The notes beneath the pieces were generated by a model. It was not told where the DNA came from. It saw nothing but the letters and a program-made list of their open reading frames with translations, and made no database searches. This document shows, in pieces, positions 11,612-22,211 of a stretch of DNA of 27,149 bases. The translations under genes were made by a program, and so were the position numbers. Source of the DNA: a virus; the IMG/VR virus record IMGVR_UViG_3300047386_000464, positions 1 through 27,149 of that record; one strand, 5' to 3'. How positions within the stretch are numbered: position 1 is the first letter of the stretch; every line of letters begins with the position of its first letter.

Positions 11612-14600
11612 TTTTGTAATGCTATTGCTCTCATATCACGAACCAATGGAACCTTCGAAGAATTAGATGAGGTTAGAACAATCTTAACAGAAAAGTTTTT
11701 AAATGTCCTAAATTTACTTCCGTCTCCGTTCATATACCAAACAACTTCATTATCAGAAGTATTTAGTCTGGCATGATTATTAGCACTCGAAGCTGTTAAG
11801 AATCCTTGGCCTTGAGTGTTTGCAGAGAAAGAAAATTCTAACTCTTTAAAATCATTTCTATTTACAGGGTCTGAATTGAGAGTTCCTGCTGCCAATGCCA
11901 TAGGAGTAAAATCTTTATCATAAATTCCTTCTGGATCTTCAGAGTTATGGATAGCAGCATAAACTTTAACATCTGTTCCGGAAGGTCTCCAAGCACTCAC
12001 AAAGACTTTTAAATCTTCGGCTTCATTTCCATCTGCAAGCTCAACAACTTTCGAAATGTGTCTAACATTAGCACTACCAGTTTCTTTATGCTCATCAGTA
12101 TGATCATTATTAATAATATTGTGTATGGTAAGACCATTGAGTCTAGATGCATCGATGATCGGAGAAACGTTGGGATCATCGTTTGTGATAGATCCTTTAA
12201 TAATTATAGATTTATTTGTCCCATCTCTGGGAGAAAGCCCTGTCTCATTTGATCTAGAAAAGATCTTTTTCTCACTATCTAGAAACTCAGATGTAGTTGA
12301 ATTGTCGGCAGAAATAAATGTGTCCGATATAACTCCGGATGTAGAAGTTGTTCTAATAGTCCAATCAATATTGGTATTAGCATAAGTTATAGTTGGGAGC
12401 TTTGGAACAAACGCATTATATGGCATATCATAAATGCTAGAAATTGTTGCATATGCTCCAGTCGTCTTTCCAACAACAATATCAGAAGCAACCCAACTAC
12501 CGTTCGAATCTTCTAGGTGAAGCTTTTCGTTACTTTGATCCTCATATCCAACGAAACCAGTTTTTGTTCCGTTAGTGAATACTCCACTTGTCGCTGTTCC
12601 GGTGAATGGACCACTTATCGCAACTGTTGAATTGCCATTCGCTGCGTGCGCCCAAACACGTGAAGGATATTGAGCTGCAAGTTTCATACTAACTGCTCCT
12701 GAACCATTATCTGAATTTACAGATAACACCTTAGCAGTCGCTGAGAAATTTCCAACGCTGTGGGTCAAAGTAGTTCCAGCACCAATTGATTGTCCTGCAG
12801 TATTACCTGCAACTGCAGTTGTTGTGAATGTTATGGGGTCAATAACCTTTTCACCAATATCAAAATTTCCTGATCTACTGGTGGTATTCAAGAATTCTAG
12901 ATCTTTATTTTGAAGATATAAGTTGGCAGTTCCTGTTGAAAATTTTGCTTTATTCAATTTAAACTTTATATCTTCTTTTTGGTGGACGCTCCATGTTTTA
13001 TCGTTAGAAGATGTTAACATAACACCTGAAGCTGGAGCTCTATCGATAAGCCTATTTGATCGAACGTCCTTTCCACCCAGTTCTGCAGTCCAAATTAGAT
13101 ATTCATCGGAATTGCCAGCTGGCATAACAACAAAGCAATAATCCTTTCCATTCTTTAAGAATATAGGAGCATCAAAATTAAATGTTGTCGCTGTCGCAGA
13201 AGTGTTGTCAACGTTGATTTCAGCTGGCTGAAGAGTTTTGGTTCCGAAAGGCACAACCCTTTTTGTTGGAATTCCATTCTCCACTTCACGAACTTGTATA
13301 GTAATTGGATAAGTGCTGGATTTCCTAGCAAAATATGTGTCAATTGAAGTTAAAAAGATTCCGTCTGATTTTCCTGCATTCACAGCAAATGTCTGTGCAA
13401 TAGGGTCAAATGCGAATATTGCAATAGCTGGGAATAAATTTATTCCACCGCCGCCGCCAGAGCTCGGAGGAGGAGGGGGAGCTGGGATCTCTTGAACATT
13501 AACCGAAGTTATTGTATTATTCTCAACAACATCTGTGTCCGTGAACTGTGGCACTTTAATATTCATAAGGGTCGACTGTTGATCGATATCTAGAGGAATA
13601 CTGGTATATGATGTTTTTGCAGAAGTTGTGACAGTTTCTGATTCTGTTAATAAATCATCTACATCAACCAATTTAAATTCACGAGAACCAATTCTAAATT
13701 TCATTTCTGAATTATTAGGAATAGTGAACACACCATAAACATTGCCATTAGAGTCTGTTGTGATCGGGTTGCCGATACTCGCAGTATTTGCAAAAGTGGA
13801 ACTTGCAGGAGTAATATATTCATCAACTATTTCATTATCGAAGTATGCGTGAACTTTTGTGTTTGGCCTCAAACCCGTTCCCACAAACTTAATAGATTTA
13901 GATCTCATGTAATCACGAACAGCAACATTTGTTGTTCTTGTTCCAAGATCAAACGTTTGAATTGCTGGAGAAATAGTTGTTGTAACACCATCACGAATTT
14001 GATCAGTTTGTGTTGTGGTTGTTATCGTTCTTGATCCATCATCGTTTTCAACATCATTTTCATTTTCGGTAGTGTTGGTTGTTTCCCATGCGCCCCAATC
14101 AGTTCCTGTGACGCCTGTTCTATTTGCTATTTCCACAAAAGAATCATACATCCCATCATAATCTACCTGAACATCTGGCAGAGTATTAACGTCGACACCA
14201 TTATCCATCGATGGAGAAAGAACAACATTACCAACCCAATTAAACATTAACTCTTGGACAGGATTTCTTTTCTTACTGGCGCTTGGTTGTGAAATGTATT
14301 CGACTTCTGTATATTGTAATGTGTGAGTTTCTTTATCTCCAAAATTACCGCTAGAATCAATAACACCACTACTAACAAGACCGCTAGTAGACTTTTTAAA
14401 TGAGATATAGTTTCTATCGAACGTTGGTCTCATCAACCCCCGCTTCTTATCTATGGCTGCTCTATAACCTGTTCTTGTGGTATCAGCAACATTATGGCCA
14501 ATAAAGTTGTCAACCAAGAAGCCATTTTTGAATCTATCTAACCCACTACCATTAAACAATTGTTTGTTTCTCGCAGAAAGTTCTAGTGCATTCAAGGAAG

Positions 14601-17600
14601 AATAATATTCTACATTTTTTACACGTTTGTCAATAACTCGAAGATCTTTCATCGTGTATCTTCTATTATCTTCAACATTAACCCTTACTTGATAATCTGA
14701 ACGACCGACTTCTTTAGCGACATATGGAGAAAGAGAAGGAAATGGTGGAACATTTATTGTTGCGAGAGTCATAGATGCTGACTTTTCTTCAGGTAATCTA
14801 GGTCTTATAGAAGGAACCCCCTTGGAAACTTCAAACTGTCCTTGTGAATTCAACATAACTCTATCTCTGCGAGACAAATAGTATTGAAAGGAAGTCTGAA
14901 AATTTTCATCTGGAACAGGAGTATAAGCTCCTGAACTATTTAATTCGAATGTCGAAGTTCCTCCAGGATTTGTTTCAGATGCAGTGATTCCTGCAACAGT
15001 GCTTGATGGTGTCACTGATGTGCCATAACGTGGTCTAAAATCAATAGAGTCTCTGAGATCATATTTCTTACCGCTTGTAGGAGAAACGAATACTGGAATC
15101 TCATATGTGGCGATATTTCCTGCAGCTGCAGCATCAGAATCATTTACTGGATAAGAGTCTACGCAAAAATATCCAATACCGCTAGAAAAGTCTGCTGTAA
15201 AATAGCTAAATTTCACCAATAGCTCACAGTTAGATAAATTTAAAGAACTACTCGTTCTTTTGACAAGACTTGCATTAATGTATATACTATCTCTTTGGCC
15301 ATCATCTAGATAAAAATGAGAAGTTACGTCTTCGCTCGCTTCAGTAACTCCTGAACTGGCTTTAAACACTTGTATCTTGTATACATCAGGAACACCAATA
15401 TGCCATGGACCGTTTGCTCCATTTCCATGCGTTGAAGTATCGATTTTAATGAATTTATCTTTTTCTGCATTTTTTGCTGTCGGTGCTGCATCGGTTCTAA
15501 GAGTATTATATTGCACAGAGGCATTGAATGTAGAAACTGTTGATATGCCCAAATCAATAACATGAGAAGAACTAGTTGAAGTTATAGTTCCTCTAGAAGA
15601 TAAATCAAATATTTTTCCTGCAGGAATTGAGAGTTTATGGGTATGACTACCTGACCCATCACTTAAAGTTGTTTGAGAATTATCAGCAAGCAATTGAGTT
15701 TGGGTATTTATGGCTGTGATCGTTGCACTCTGATTATTAAAAGTTATGATATCTCCAACTACATATTCATCTTCGAATGTGGTCGCTGTTCCTGTCACAG
15801 TGGCAACACCTCCGGAGGTAGAAACATTTGTTATATTTCCACTATTATTTGTTGTTTCTGCAGCTGATGTTGCAACAATAATAATATTTCTCTCGTCTGG
15901 AGTAGTCAGATTTCCTATATCATTCATAGTCTCGGTGCCACCAGAATGAGCACTATTAGCTGTTACAGTTACTGTTCCATTAGTTGCTACATTGACGTCC
16001 GATTCATTCTTAAATACGAATTGAGTGTCAATATTATTTGAAGAATTCCTTAAAGTTTTTGTTCCACCCTGCCCTAAAGGAAATACCATAACATTTTGTG
16101 CTTGATCTTGTATTACCGCATTACCATTTGTCAGAATGATATCAGCGAAAGCTTTTTGGCCGCTGCTACTATCCATCACTAGAGCTCTCGCATCACTAAA
16201 GGATTTACCACTAACCATGTTAATGCCACTAATATATACCCTCATGACACCTGATGATGATCCAGAAACACCTGAACTATATTCAACGCCTCTCACAAAA
16301 CAATTTCCAAGATAGGTGCCTGATGCTGTTGAACCTGTAAAGTTTCCAGAAGAAACTGAATTGATTGCAGTATCATATAGCTTAATTTGACGCAATCCTT
16401 GAAAATCAAATGCGCCAGAAACTTCATTACAGTTTAAATAGTTTCCTATTGCTTGTCCGATAACACCATTTTCTTGAGTGTCAAAATCTATGCCCTTTTC
16501 AACAGAAATTTCTACTGGAGCATGAACTTTAATTTTCTTACCGCCAACATATCCCATTCCATCTTCTACAGAAGCAACAATAAGAGAAGTATTGCCGCCA
16601 TTTTCTGATGTTAGTCTACCCAAGTTCGTTGAAGATTTTAAATGTTCACGAATACGAATATTAAATGGTTCTACAGCAAAGTTGCCGTTTGTATCAAATA
16701 ATTTTTCATCAACATAATTTCCGATATCTGAATATGTTGTGTCTTTAATTTTCTTTGCAATTTTACCATCTCTAATTTCTGCAACAGTGAAAAATGTTTC
16801 AGTATTTGATGATCCAATATTTCTAGTAGTGAGCGTTGGGGTGATCCTTAAACGGTCTGCTCCAGGAGCTCCAGAGTTTGTGGAACCACTTGCATTATCA
16901 TATAGACTAGAATCTTCATATGAATTCACAAAAGATTCACGAGATTCAAAACCAACATTAACATCAGGAATAGTAGTGTATCTTCCAGCAATTGTTGATT
17001 GCGGTTCTACTCTAATGAAATTTCCTTTATGGTAAATAATTCCATCTTCCGTTGCCGCTTTCAATCCATATCCAGTTGCATTTGTAGTAAAAGTTTTACT
17101 GGCAACAATGAAATTATTTGAGGCAGAGTTTCTTAAAACAATAACCTCATCATCAGTAAATTGTTTCGTTGTATTATTTGATCCAGAATTAATGTAATCA
17201 ACGTAGAGAGTTTGAGTTGATGGGAAGGCCAATTCTGTTCCAGGTTTGAAGGCAACAACCCTACCCTGCATACCCGAAGTTGTACCATATGCAATTGCAT
17301 TTGCGATTTTACCATTTGTTTGTATAAAATCTTCGGCAAGAATCAATCGATTGTTCGCATCTCTATCTTGTAGCCGAACCCAATCCACTCTCTTGGTGGT
17401 GATGTTGCATCCGCTAATTACAGTTCCGTCAATTACGACTTCGTTTGCAAACCTCTCAACTTGGTTTTGCAAAATCGACTGGAGCTGCGTAAGTTCTCTT
17501 GCCTGTACTGCAAATCCAGGACGAAACAAGACTCTGTGGAAGTTCTTAGTTTCGTCAAAATCGTCGAAATATGGGCTTTCGTTTAAATTGGATTCAAGTG

Positions 17601-17604
17601 CCAT
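11608..17604 (-). CDS. DUF4815 giant virion structural protein, 1998 aa
   Basis: The N-terminus (NESPYFDDFDETKNFHRVLF, RPGFAVQARELTQLQSILQN) and the block DGMGYVGGKKIKVHAPVEI near residue 350 are typical of DUF4815 proteins of marine and other T4-like phages. The region SQGQFEVSKGVPSIRPRLP (about residue 920) and the downstream FDPIAQTFAV (about residue 1400) are also characteristic. A Pro/Gly hinge (residues 1374-1387) splits the protein into a large N-terminal part and a C-terminal part of about 600 beta-rich residues. Its place directly after gp8 is that of gp9/gp10 in T4, so a baseplate-wedge periphery or fibre-anchoring role is likely, though orthology to gp10 cannot be shown here. ATG at 17604, with AAAGG a few bases upstream. 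Confidence 0.8.
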
Positions 17605-17615
17605 TTAGTCTACCT

Positions 17616-19394
17616 TTAAAAGTCTAGAATAATTTTAAAATCTTCTATTTGATTTACATTTCTTGTTACAGGTTCTACATTTTCAGTATATAATATTTCT
17701 CCTGAAAATGTATTTGCCTCTGGACCACGTATTCTTTCTACAGTTGCAACCTTAACGTCGGATTCAGATGTTAACAAAACATCATCTTTAGTAAAAGCTG
17801 GATAATTACTATAGCTCTGAACATTATTTAGGTAAACTGTATAGAAGGATGGGTCGGTTTCTGTCTCATCATCACGAATATATACAATAGCTGCATTCGC
17901 TGCTTGCATAGCATTCTTTAAAGAATCATTTTTTAATTTAATATAACTTGTATCTGTAGTGAATTCTAGTTGCCCAAATTCAGCCTTTGCTCTATTTCTC
18001 TCATTGGTCAATAAATCATTATTTTGTAATTCATTGACAGGGTTCGAACTATCCATCTGCAGATATGATATTTGCATTCTTGTCATTAAGTTTAGCGTCG
18101 ATGGAGAATTAGAAGAATTTGCAATATGTTCAGGCTTCACTTCATTATTAGCATTCACTTTTAGTATTGGGTCTTTTAATATACTTACTGTTCTGAAAGA
18201 AGTATTTGATGGAATGTATCCATTCCCGTTCGAAGAAACTCCTTCATTACCAGTAGTAGAAACGTTCAACATTAACTTATCTGCATATAACTCTCGAATA
18301 GGATCTAAGCCATGACCGCCAACAGGACTGATAACAACATTTGCTGTCGCCCCAGTACCATGAATTGAATTAGAACTAATGTAAGCTTTTGCTCTGGTGT
18401 ATAGTTGTCCAGTATCAATTACAGATATGTTTGAAACTGCGCCACTACTCGAAACTCTAGCATATGCTTTAGCGCCCGATCCATCTCCAATAATAGTTAC
18501 TGTTGGGGATATTATAACTCTAGAATCTGTGTTTGCTATTGTAGCAAACGCAGTATTAACTGTCAACGTTTTTGTTGATCCAGTATAGTTTATAATTCTC
18601 CGAAGTTGACCTGCACCTGCTCCCGTATAGATATATACTGAACATCCATTATAAAAGTTATCTACTGGTGATGGAGGAACAGCTCCAGTAGATGAAAGCT
18701 TTAACGTATTTGTTGTTGCAAGCTCTACAACGCCTTCTGGAACTTGCACATAGCCATATCCAGGAGTATTAATTTCTAATATATCTATAGAACCATTAGA
18801 TGCTGCAGATTGAGATGCAAATTGTCTAGAACCTTCAACTGAAGATCCTGCAGCTTCTAACGTTTTAACTGGAATATATGATGACGTCAAGAATTTTCTT
18901 GCTTCTCCAAGAGAAACACTATACATATATCTCCAAGTGTATCCATCGCTGGTTGTAAATGGAATAGTAGAATATCCTGTCGGCTTTACTATTGACTGCG
19001 CACCGCCGTTATTGTATAAACATTTATACACACTATATTCGTCAGTAAATACATAAAAGCTTTTGTTGTATATATCTTTGTCTGTGTCTCTGTACATACT
19101 ATATATTGTACCACTTATCCAATCATGTCGTGGCGCAACAAAAGAAACGTTATCTGACGTCACCTTTTTAGCTGCAATTGCATTTCTATGTACATCATAG
19201 TGAGATTTTTGAACTGTATCGATAGGGGCTGGTGGATTAGGTTCGTCATCCCATGGAGAGCCTTTACCCAAAACAGCATACAATATTACTGATTTCTTAC
19301 TATTTCTGCCATCTGATGCATTTAAAGAATCAATAAATGCCTTTGCACTATTAATAGAAATTTCTTTAGTAGCAAGTTTATAAAGTGAAGCCAT
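17616..19394 (-). CDS. 8: Baseplate wedge protein gp8, 592 aa
   Basis: Homologue of T4 gp8, part of the baseplate wedge with gp10, gp7, gp6, gp53 and gp25. Diagnostic segments are SVILYAVLGKGSPWDDEPNP, the HDWISGTIYSMYRD block, FYVFTDEYSVYKCLYNN, and TTSDGYTWRYMYSVSLGEAR. It is much longer than T4 gp8 (about 334 residues). The extra length includes a beta-rich middle region with TPGYGYVQVPEG (about residue 211) and GCSVYIYTGAGAGQLRRI. The C-terminal part carries NLMTRMQISYLQM and DDVLLTSESDVKVATVERI. The start overlaps the gp7 stop as TAATG, with TAGGAT just upstream. Gene order gp6-gp7-gp8 is the same as in T4. Confidence 0.9.
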   Translation of the reverse strand: MASLYKLATKEISINSAKAFIDSLNASDGRNSKKSVILYAVLGKGSPWDDEPNPPAPIDTVQKSHYDVHRNAIAAKKVTSDNVSFVAPRHDWISGTIYSMYRDTDKDIYNKSFYVFTDEYSVYKCLYNNGGAQSIVKPTGYSTIPFTTSDGYTWRYMYSVSLGEARKFLTSSYIPVKTLEAAGSSVEGSRQFASQSAASNGSIDILEINTPGYGYVQVPEGVVELATTNTLKLSSTGAVPPSPVDNFYNGCSVYIYTGAGAGQLRRIINYTGSTKTLTVNTAFATIANTDSRVIISPTVTIIGDGSGAKAYARVSSSGAVSNISVIDTGQLYTRAKAYISSNSIHGTGATANVVISPVGGHGLDPIRELYADKLMLNVSTTGNEGVSSNGNGYIPSNTSFRTVSILKDPILKVNANNEVKPEHIANSSNSPSTLNLMTRMQISYLQMDSSNPVNELQNNDLLTNERNRAKAEFGQLEFTTDTSYIKLKNDSLKNAMQAANAAIVYIRDDETETDPSFYTVYLNNVQSYSNYPAFTKDDVLLTSESDVKVATVERIRGPEANTFSGEILYTENVEPVTRNVNQIEDFKIILDF

Positions 19395-22210
19395 TATCCT
19401 ATTGATCCTGTATTATAGAATATCTCTGCAGAAGTTAATGCGCCTTCTGTCCAAGTAATTTTTGTGTTTGCGTTTGTATTATTTATTACTATATTTAGCG
19501 GAACTGAAACAAAGTCTCCAGAAGATAATTTGATAGTCATAATATCTCCATTAGCGAATTGCGATAGGAAAGAACTTCCTGATCCTGAAATACTAGAAGA
19601 TAAATTAGTAATAGAAACTGTTCCTGTAGCTTTTGATAATTTGTCATTATCAGTATCAGCAGAAGTTGTCATATTAACATTACTTTGTAGAACATATTTA
19701 CCAAACAATCCTTGGCCAGCAGGATGTACTAATTTTAAAAACACTTCTTTGTATTTATCAAAAGGTAGAGCAGAATTAACTTCATATGCATATTCATTAT
19801 AATATTCGTTATCTGCTAAGTATCCTCTTAGTGAAGAAACATGTGATCTATTTGTTGCATAATAACCTTCGGTGTTGGCAACATTTTTGATCGACAACGT
19901 TCCTACAGCTATTGGGTCTTGATCATCTTCAGGCTTTCTTTCGGCGACCATGGTGACTCTTTCTTCTGGTCGGTATCCAAATCCTGAGTCTAATGGCGTC
20001 ACAGATGTCACAATTCCGTTGGCACCAACGCTGGCTGATATCCTAGCATTGTCTCCTAATATCCCATTTTCAATGATATCAATAATTTTAGCAGAACCAC
20101 TATCTATAACTGTTCTGCTGTCAGTAGTATATGGGACATACTCTTGGTTCATAGACTGTACAGTGATGTTTTCATTTAATTTCCAAGCTATGTTTCCTGG
20201 AGTTCTTTGTTGAGCTCTTTGGAAAACTCTTATCCAAGTTTCATAAGTACCATTAGCGTATGAATTAACAACTGGAGCTTGATTATTTAATCCAGACTTG
20301 ACATCGCCGATTGCACCTGAAGTGCCACCGATAATCTTATCGTTAGTATCAATCCTTTGGTATTGACTGTTTCCCGTTAAAAAATTAGGATCATTCGTCT
20401 CGATTTTTAAAAGGGTGTCAGCAATACCAAGGGTTGCGATATCATTCTCTCTCATTCTAACTTTTGGTGCTATACTATACCCCGCACCACCTAAAACATT
20501 AGAAAGTCTCGAGACAGTGCCGAAGGTTGTATTCTTAAATATTAAAGAATCAATCAATTTAGTATAAACACTTTCAGTCAAAACATTTGATGTAGAGTTA
20601 GTTGCATTACCCACAAGAGTCAAATGATAATTATCTAATACAGGTTCATTTTCAATAAATCCCTTCAGAGGACCAGTATCAAATTCTGGAGAGATTGAAG
20701 ATTCGTTATTGGAAGTGACGATTAAAGTCAACAAATCCCTCACATCGCTTGGGTTCTCAGCATCAGTATATCCGTTCGTTACTGTAGTTCCAAAAGCTCT
20801 AACTGTTGCTTGGGCTCCAGAAATTTGCCCCTTCAATTTAGTACCTAGTTGAATGGTAGTATTATTTGCGAAAAATCCTAATTGCAAAACATGATGGCCA
20901 ATAGTATTAGCTTCGAAGCTTGTTACTGTTCCAACTGTTGCCCCTGCAGAAGAATGCAATTTAACATTTTCTGTGGCAGTAAATTTTTTGTTTGTGTGGG
21001 CTTTAAAGTACGCATCACCGCCTGTATTATTAATAATTGTAGTGATGATTCCATTGGCTCCAGAGGTTTGGCCAAAGATAGAATCGCCTATTACAATATC
21101 GGTGGTGTTTGCAATTCGAATAATTGCATTCGCCTGTTCATGGAAATTTTTTCTTGTTACTTCTTCCCCATATTCTGGAAATCCATAATGAGGACATCCA
21201 ATAGGAGTATTAGCATAAGTAGACATTTGCCCTGTAGATATTTGTGGTCCAAGATCACCAAATATATTATTTCCACCAATAAGGTTGGTATTAACAGATA
21301 TTGCAAAAGTGTCGACTATATCTTCTATATCAATCTCAAACCCAGCTTTTTCATATCCATCGCCGCCTATAAATTGAACTTTAGTTCCACCTAACTCTGA
21401 TGTTGCTGTATATCCGGATCCACCCTCTACGATATCAAAGGAAACTACACCTCCACTTTTCTTAATAGAGGTAACAACGCCCTTACCAAATATTCCGTTC
21501 TTCTCAGAAATAAGTTTAACAACATCTCCTTTTACATAATTTGATCCACCTTGATTAACTGTGATTTTATTAATTCCAGCTTCAATAATAGGTGAATGGC
21601 CACCAGATGTTCCTTTAACTATGATAGGCTCATCATGATTAAAATCGCCTTTAATATTTGAAACTACAATTTTCATAATGTCACGAGAGCGAGCAACTAC
21701 TTTAATTACATCTTCAACAAGAGCTTCTGCTTTGGATTCTGTTCCTTGGATAGTTCTACCAACAAACTCATATGTTTCTGGAGTATATGGACTGAGTAAA
21801 TATCTTTCTTTCCTCCAATCTCCATCAGAAACTTTTAAAATTTGCTCTCCAGGAAAGTAAACTTCAACATCTTCGTTATATAGAGCACGAAACAAAAGCT
21901 TTGCTGAATTCAAAGTTCCTCTAGAAGAATTAAAATCTTGTATCTGTTTTGCTAATAATCTTTTGTCTGCAGCAATATCTGCAGGAAAGTTGGGCAATAA
22001 AACTTTTCTAAAGTATACAAAATATTCATCTAATGTGTCATTAATATCTTTATAGTTTGTGAGATTACGCAAAGCATCAGAAGATTTACCAGTCTGTTCT
22101 AAATATTCATAGTATGCTTTAATGAACTGTAAAAATTTTGCCCCTTCTTCCTTATAAAAAGAAGGAAACTGATTTTCTACAATCATAGAAATCTTTTGAT
22201 CTAATGCCAT
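19394..22210 (-). CDS. 7: Baseplate wedge protein gp7, 938 aa
   Basis: Assigned as the gp7-type wedge protein from its position between gp6 and gp8, its size (T4 gp7 is about 1030 residues) and its N-terminal region. That region includes IVENQFPSFYKEEGAKFLQF, LFRALYNEDVEVYFPGEQIL, DWRKERYLLSP and FPADIAADKRLLAKQIQDFN. The middle holds several GxGY-type modules (GSGYTATSELGG, GGAGYSIAPKVRM, SGFGYRPEERVTM). The C-terminus has KEVFLKLVHPAGQGLFGKYV. An in-frame TTG at 22225 would add five residues, but the ATG at 22210, one base after the gp6 stop region, is preferred. The wedge role is known for T4; direct similarity to T4 gp7 is likely to be weak. Confidence 0.8.
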   Translation of the reverse strand: MALDQKISMIVENQFPSFYKEEGAKFLQFIKAYYEYLEQTGKSSDALRNLTNYKDINDTLDEYFVYFRKVLLPNFPADIAADKRLLAKQIQDFNSSRGTLNSAKLLFRALYNEDVEVYFPGEQILKVSDGDWRKERYLLSPYTPETYEFVGRTIQGTESKAEALVEDVIKVVARSRDIMKIVVSNIKGDFNHDEPIIVKGTSGGHSPIIEAGINKITVNQGGSNYVKGDVVKLISEKNGIFGKGVVTSIKKSGGVVSFDIVEGGSGYTATSELGGTKVQFIGGDGYEKAGFEIDIEDIVDTFAISVNTNLIGGNNIFGDLGPQISTGQMSTYANTPIGCPHYGFPEYGEEVTRKNFHEQANAIIRIANTTDIVIGDSIFGQTSGANGIITTIINNTGGDAYFKAHTNKKFTATENVKLHSSAGATVGTVTSFEANTIGHHVLQLGFFANNTTIQLGTKLKGQISGAQATVRAFGTTVTNGYTDAENPSDVRDLLTLIVTSNNESSISPEFDTGPLKGFIENEPVLDNYHLTLVGNATNSTSNVLTESVYTKLIDSLIFKNTTFGTVSRLSNVLGGAGYSIAPKVRMRENDIATLGIADTLLKIETNDPNFLTGNSQYQRIDTNDKIIGGTSGAIGDVKSGLNNQAPVVNSYANGTYETWIRVFQRAQQRTPGNIAWKLNENITVQSMNQEYVPYTTDSRTVIDSGSAKIIDIIENGILGDNARISASVGANGIVTSVTPLDSGFGYRPEERVTMVAERKPEDDQDPIAVGTLSIKNVANTEGYYATNRSHVSSLRGYLADNEYYNEYAYEVNSALPFDKYKEVFLKLVHPAGQGLFGKYVLQSNVNMTTSADTDNDKLSKATGTVSITNLSSSISGSGSSFLSQFANGDIMTIKLSSGDFVSVPLNIVINNTNANTKITWTEGALTSAEIFYNTGSIG

Positions 22211-22211
22211 A

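Noticed and set aside
15705-15712. CATAAATA on the minus strand, and TATAAATG at 19021-19028
   Set aside because: Both lie deep inside genes, far from any start codon, so they are unlikely to be promoters.
19480-19487. AATAAATA on the minus strand, about 86 bases upstream of gp8
   Set aside because: It has one mismatch to the late -10 consensus at the first base and lies inside gp7; similar near-matches are expected by chance in AT-rich DNA.
22148-22172. CTTCTT/AAGAAG inverted repeat near the gp7 start
   Set aside because: It encodes the conserved Phe-Tyr-Lys-Glu-Glu segment of gp7 and lies inside the coding region, so a regulatory role is not supported.
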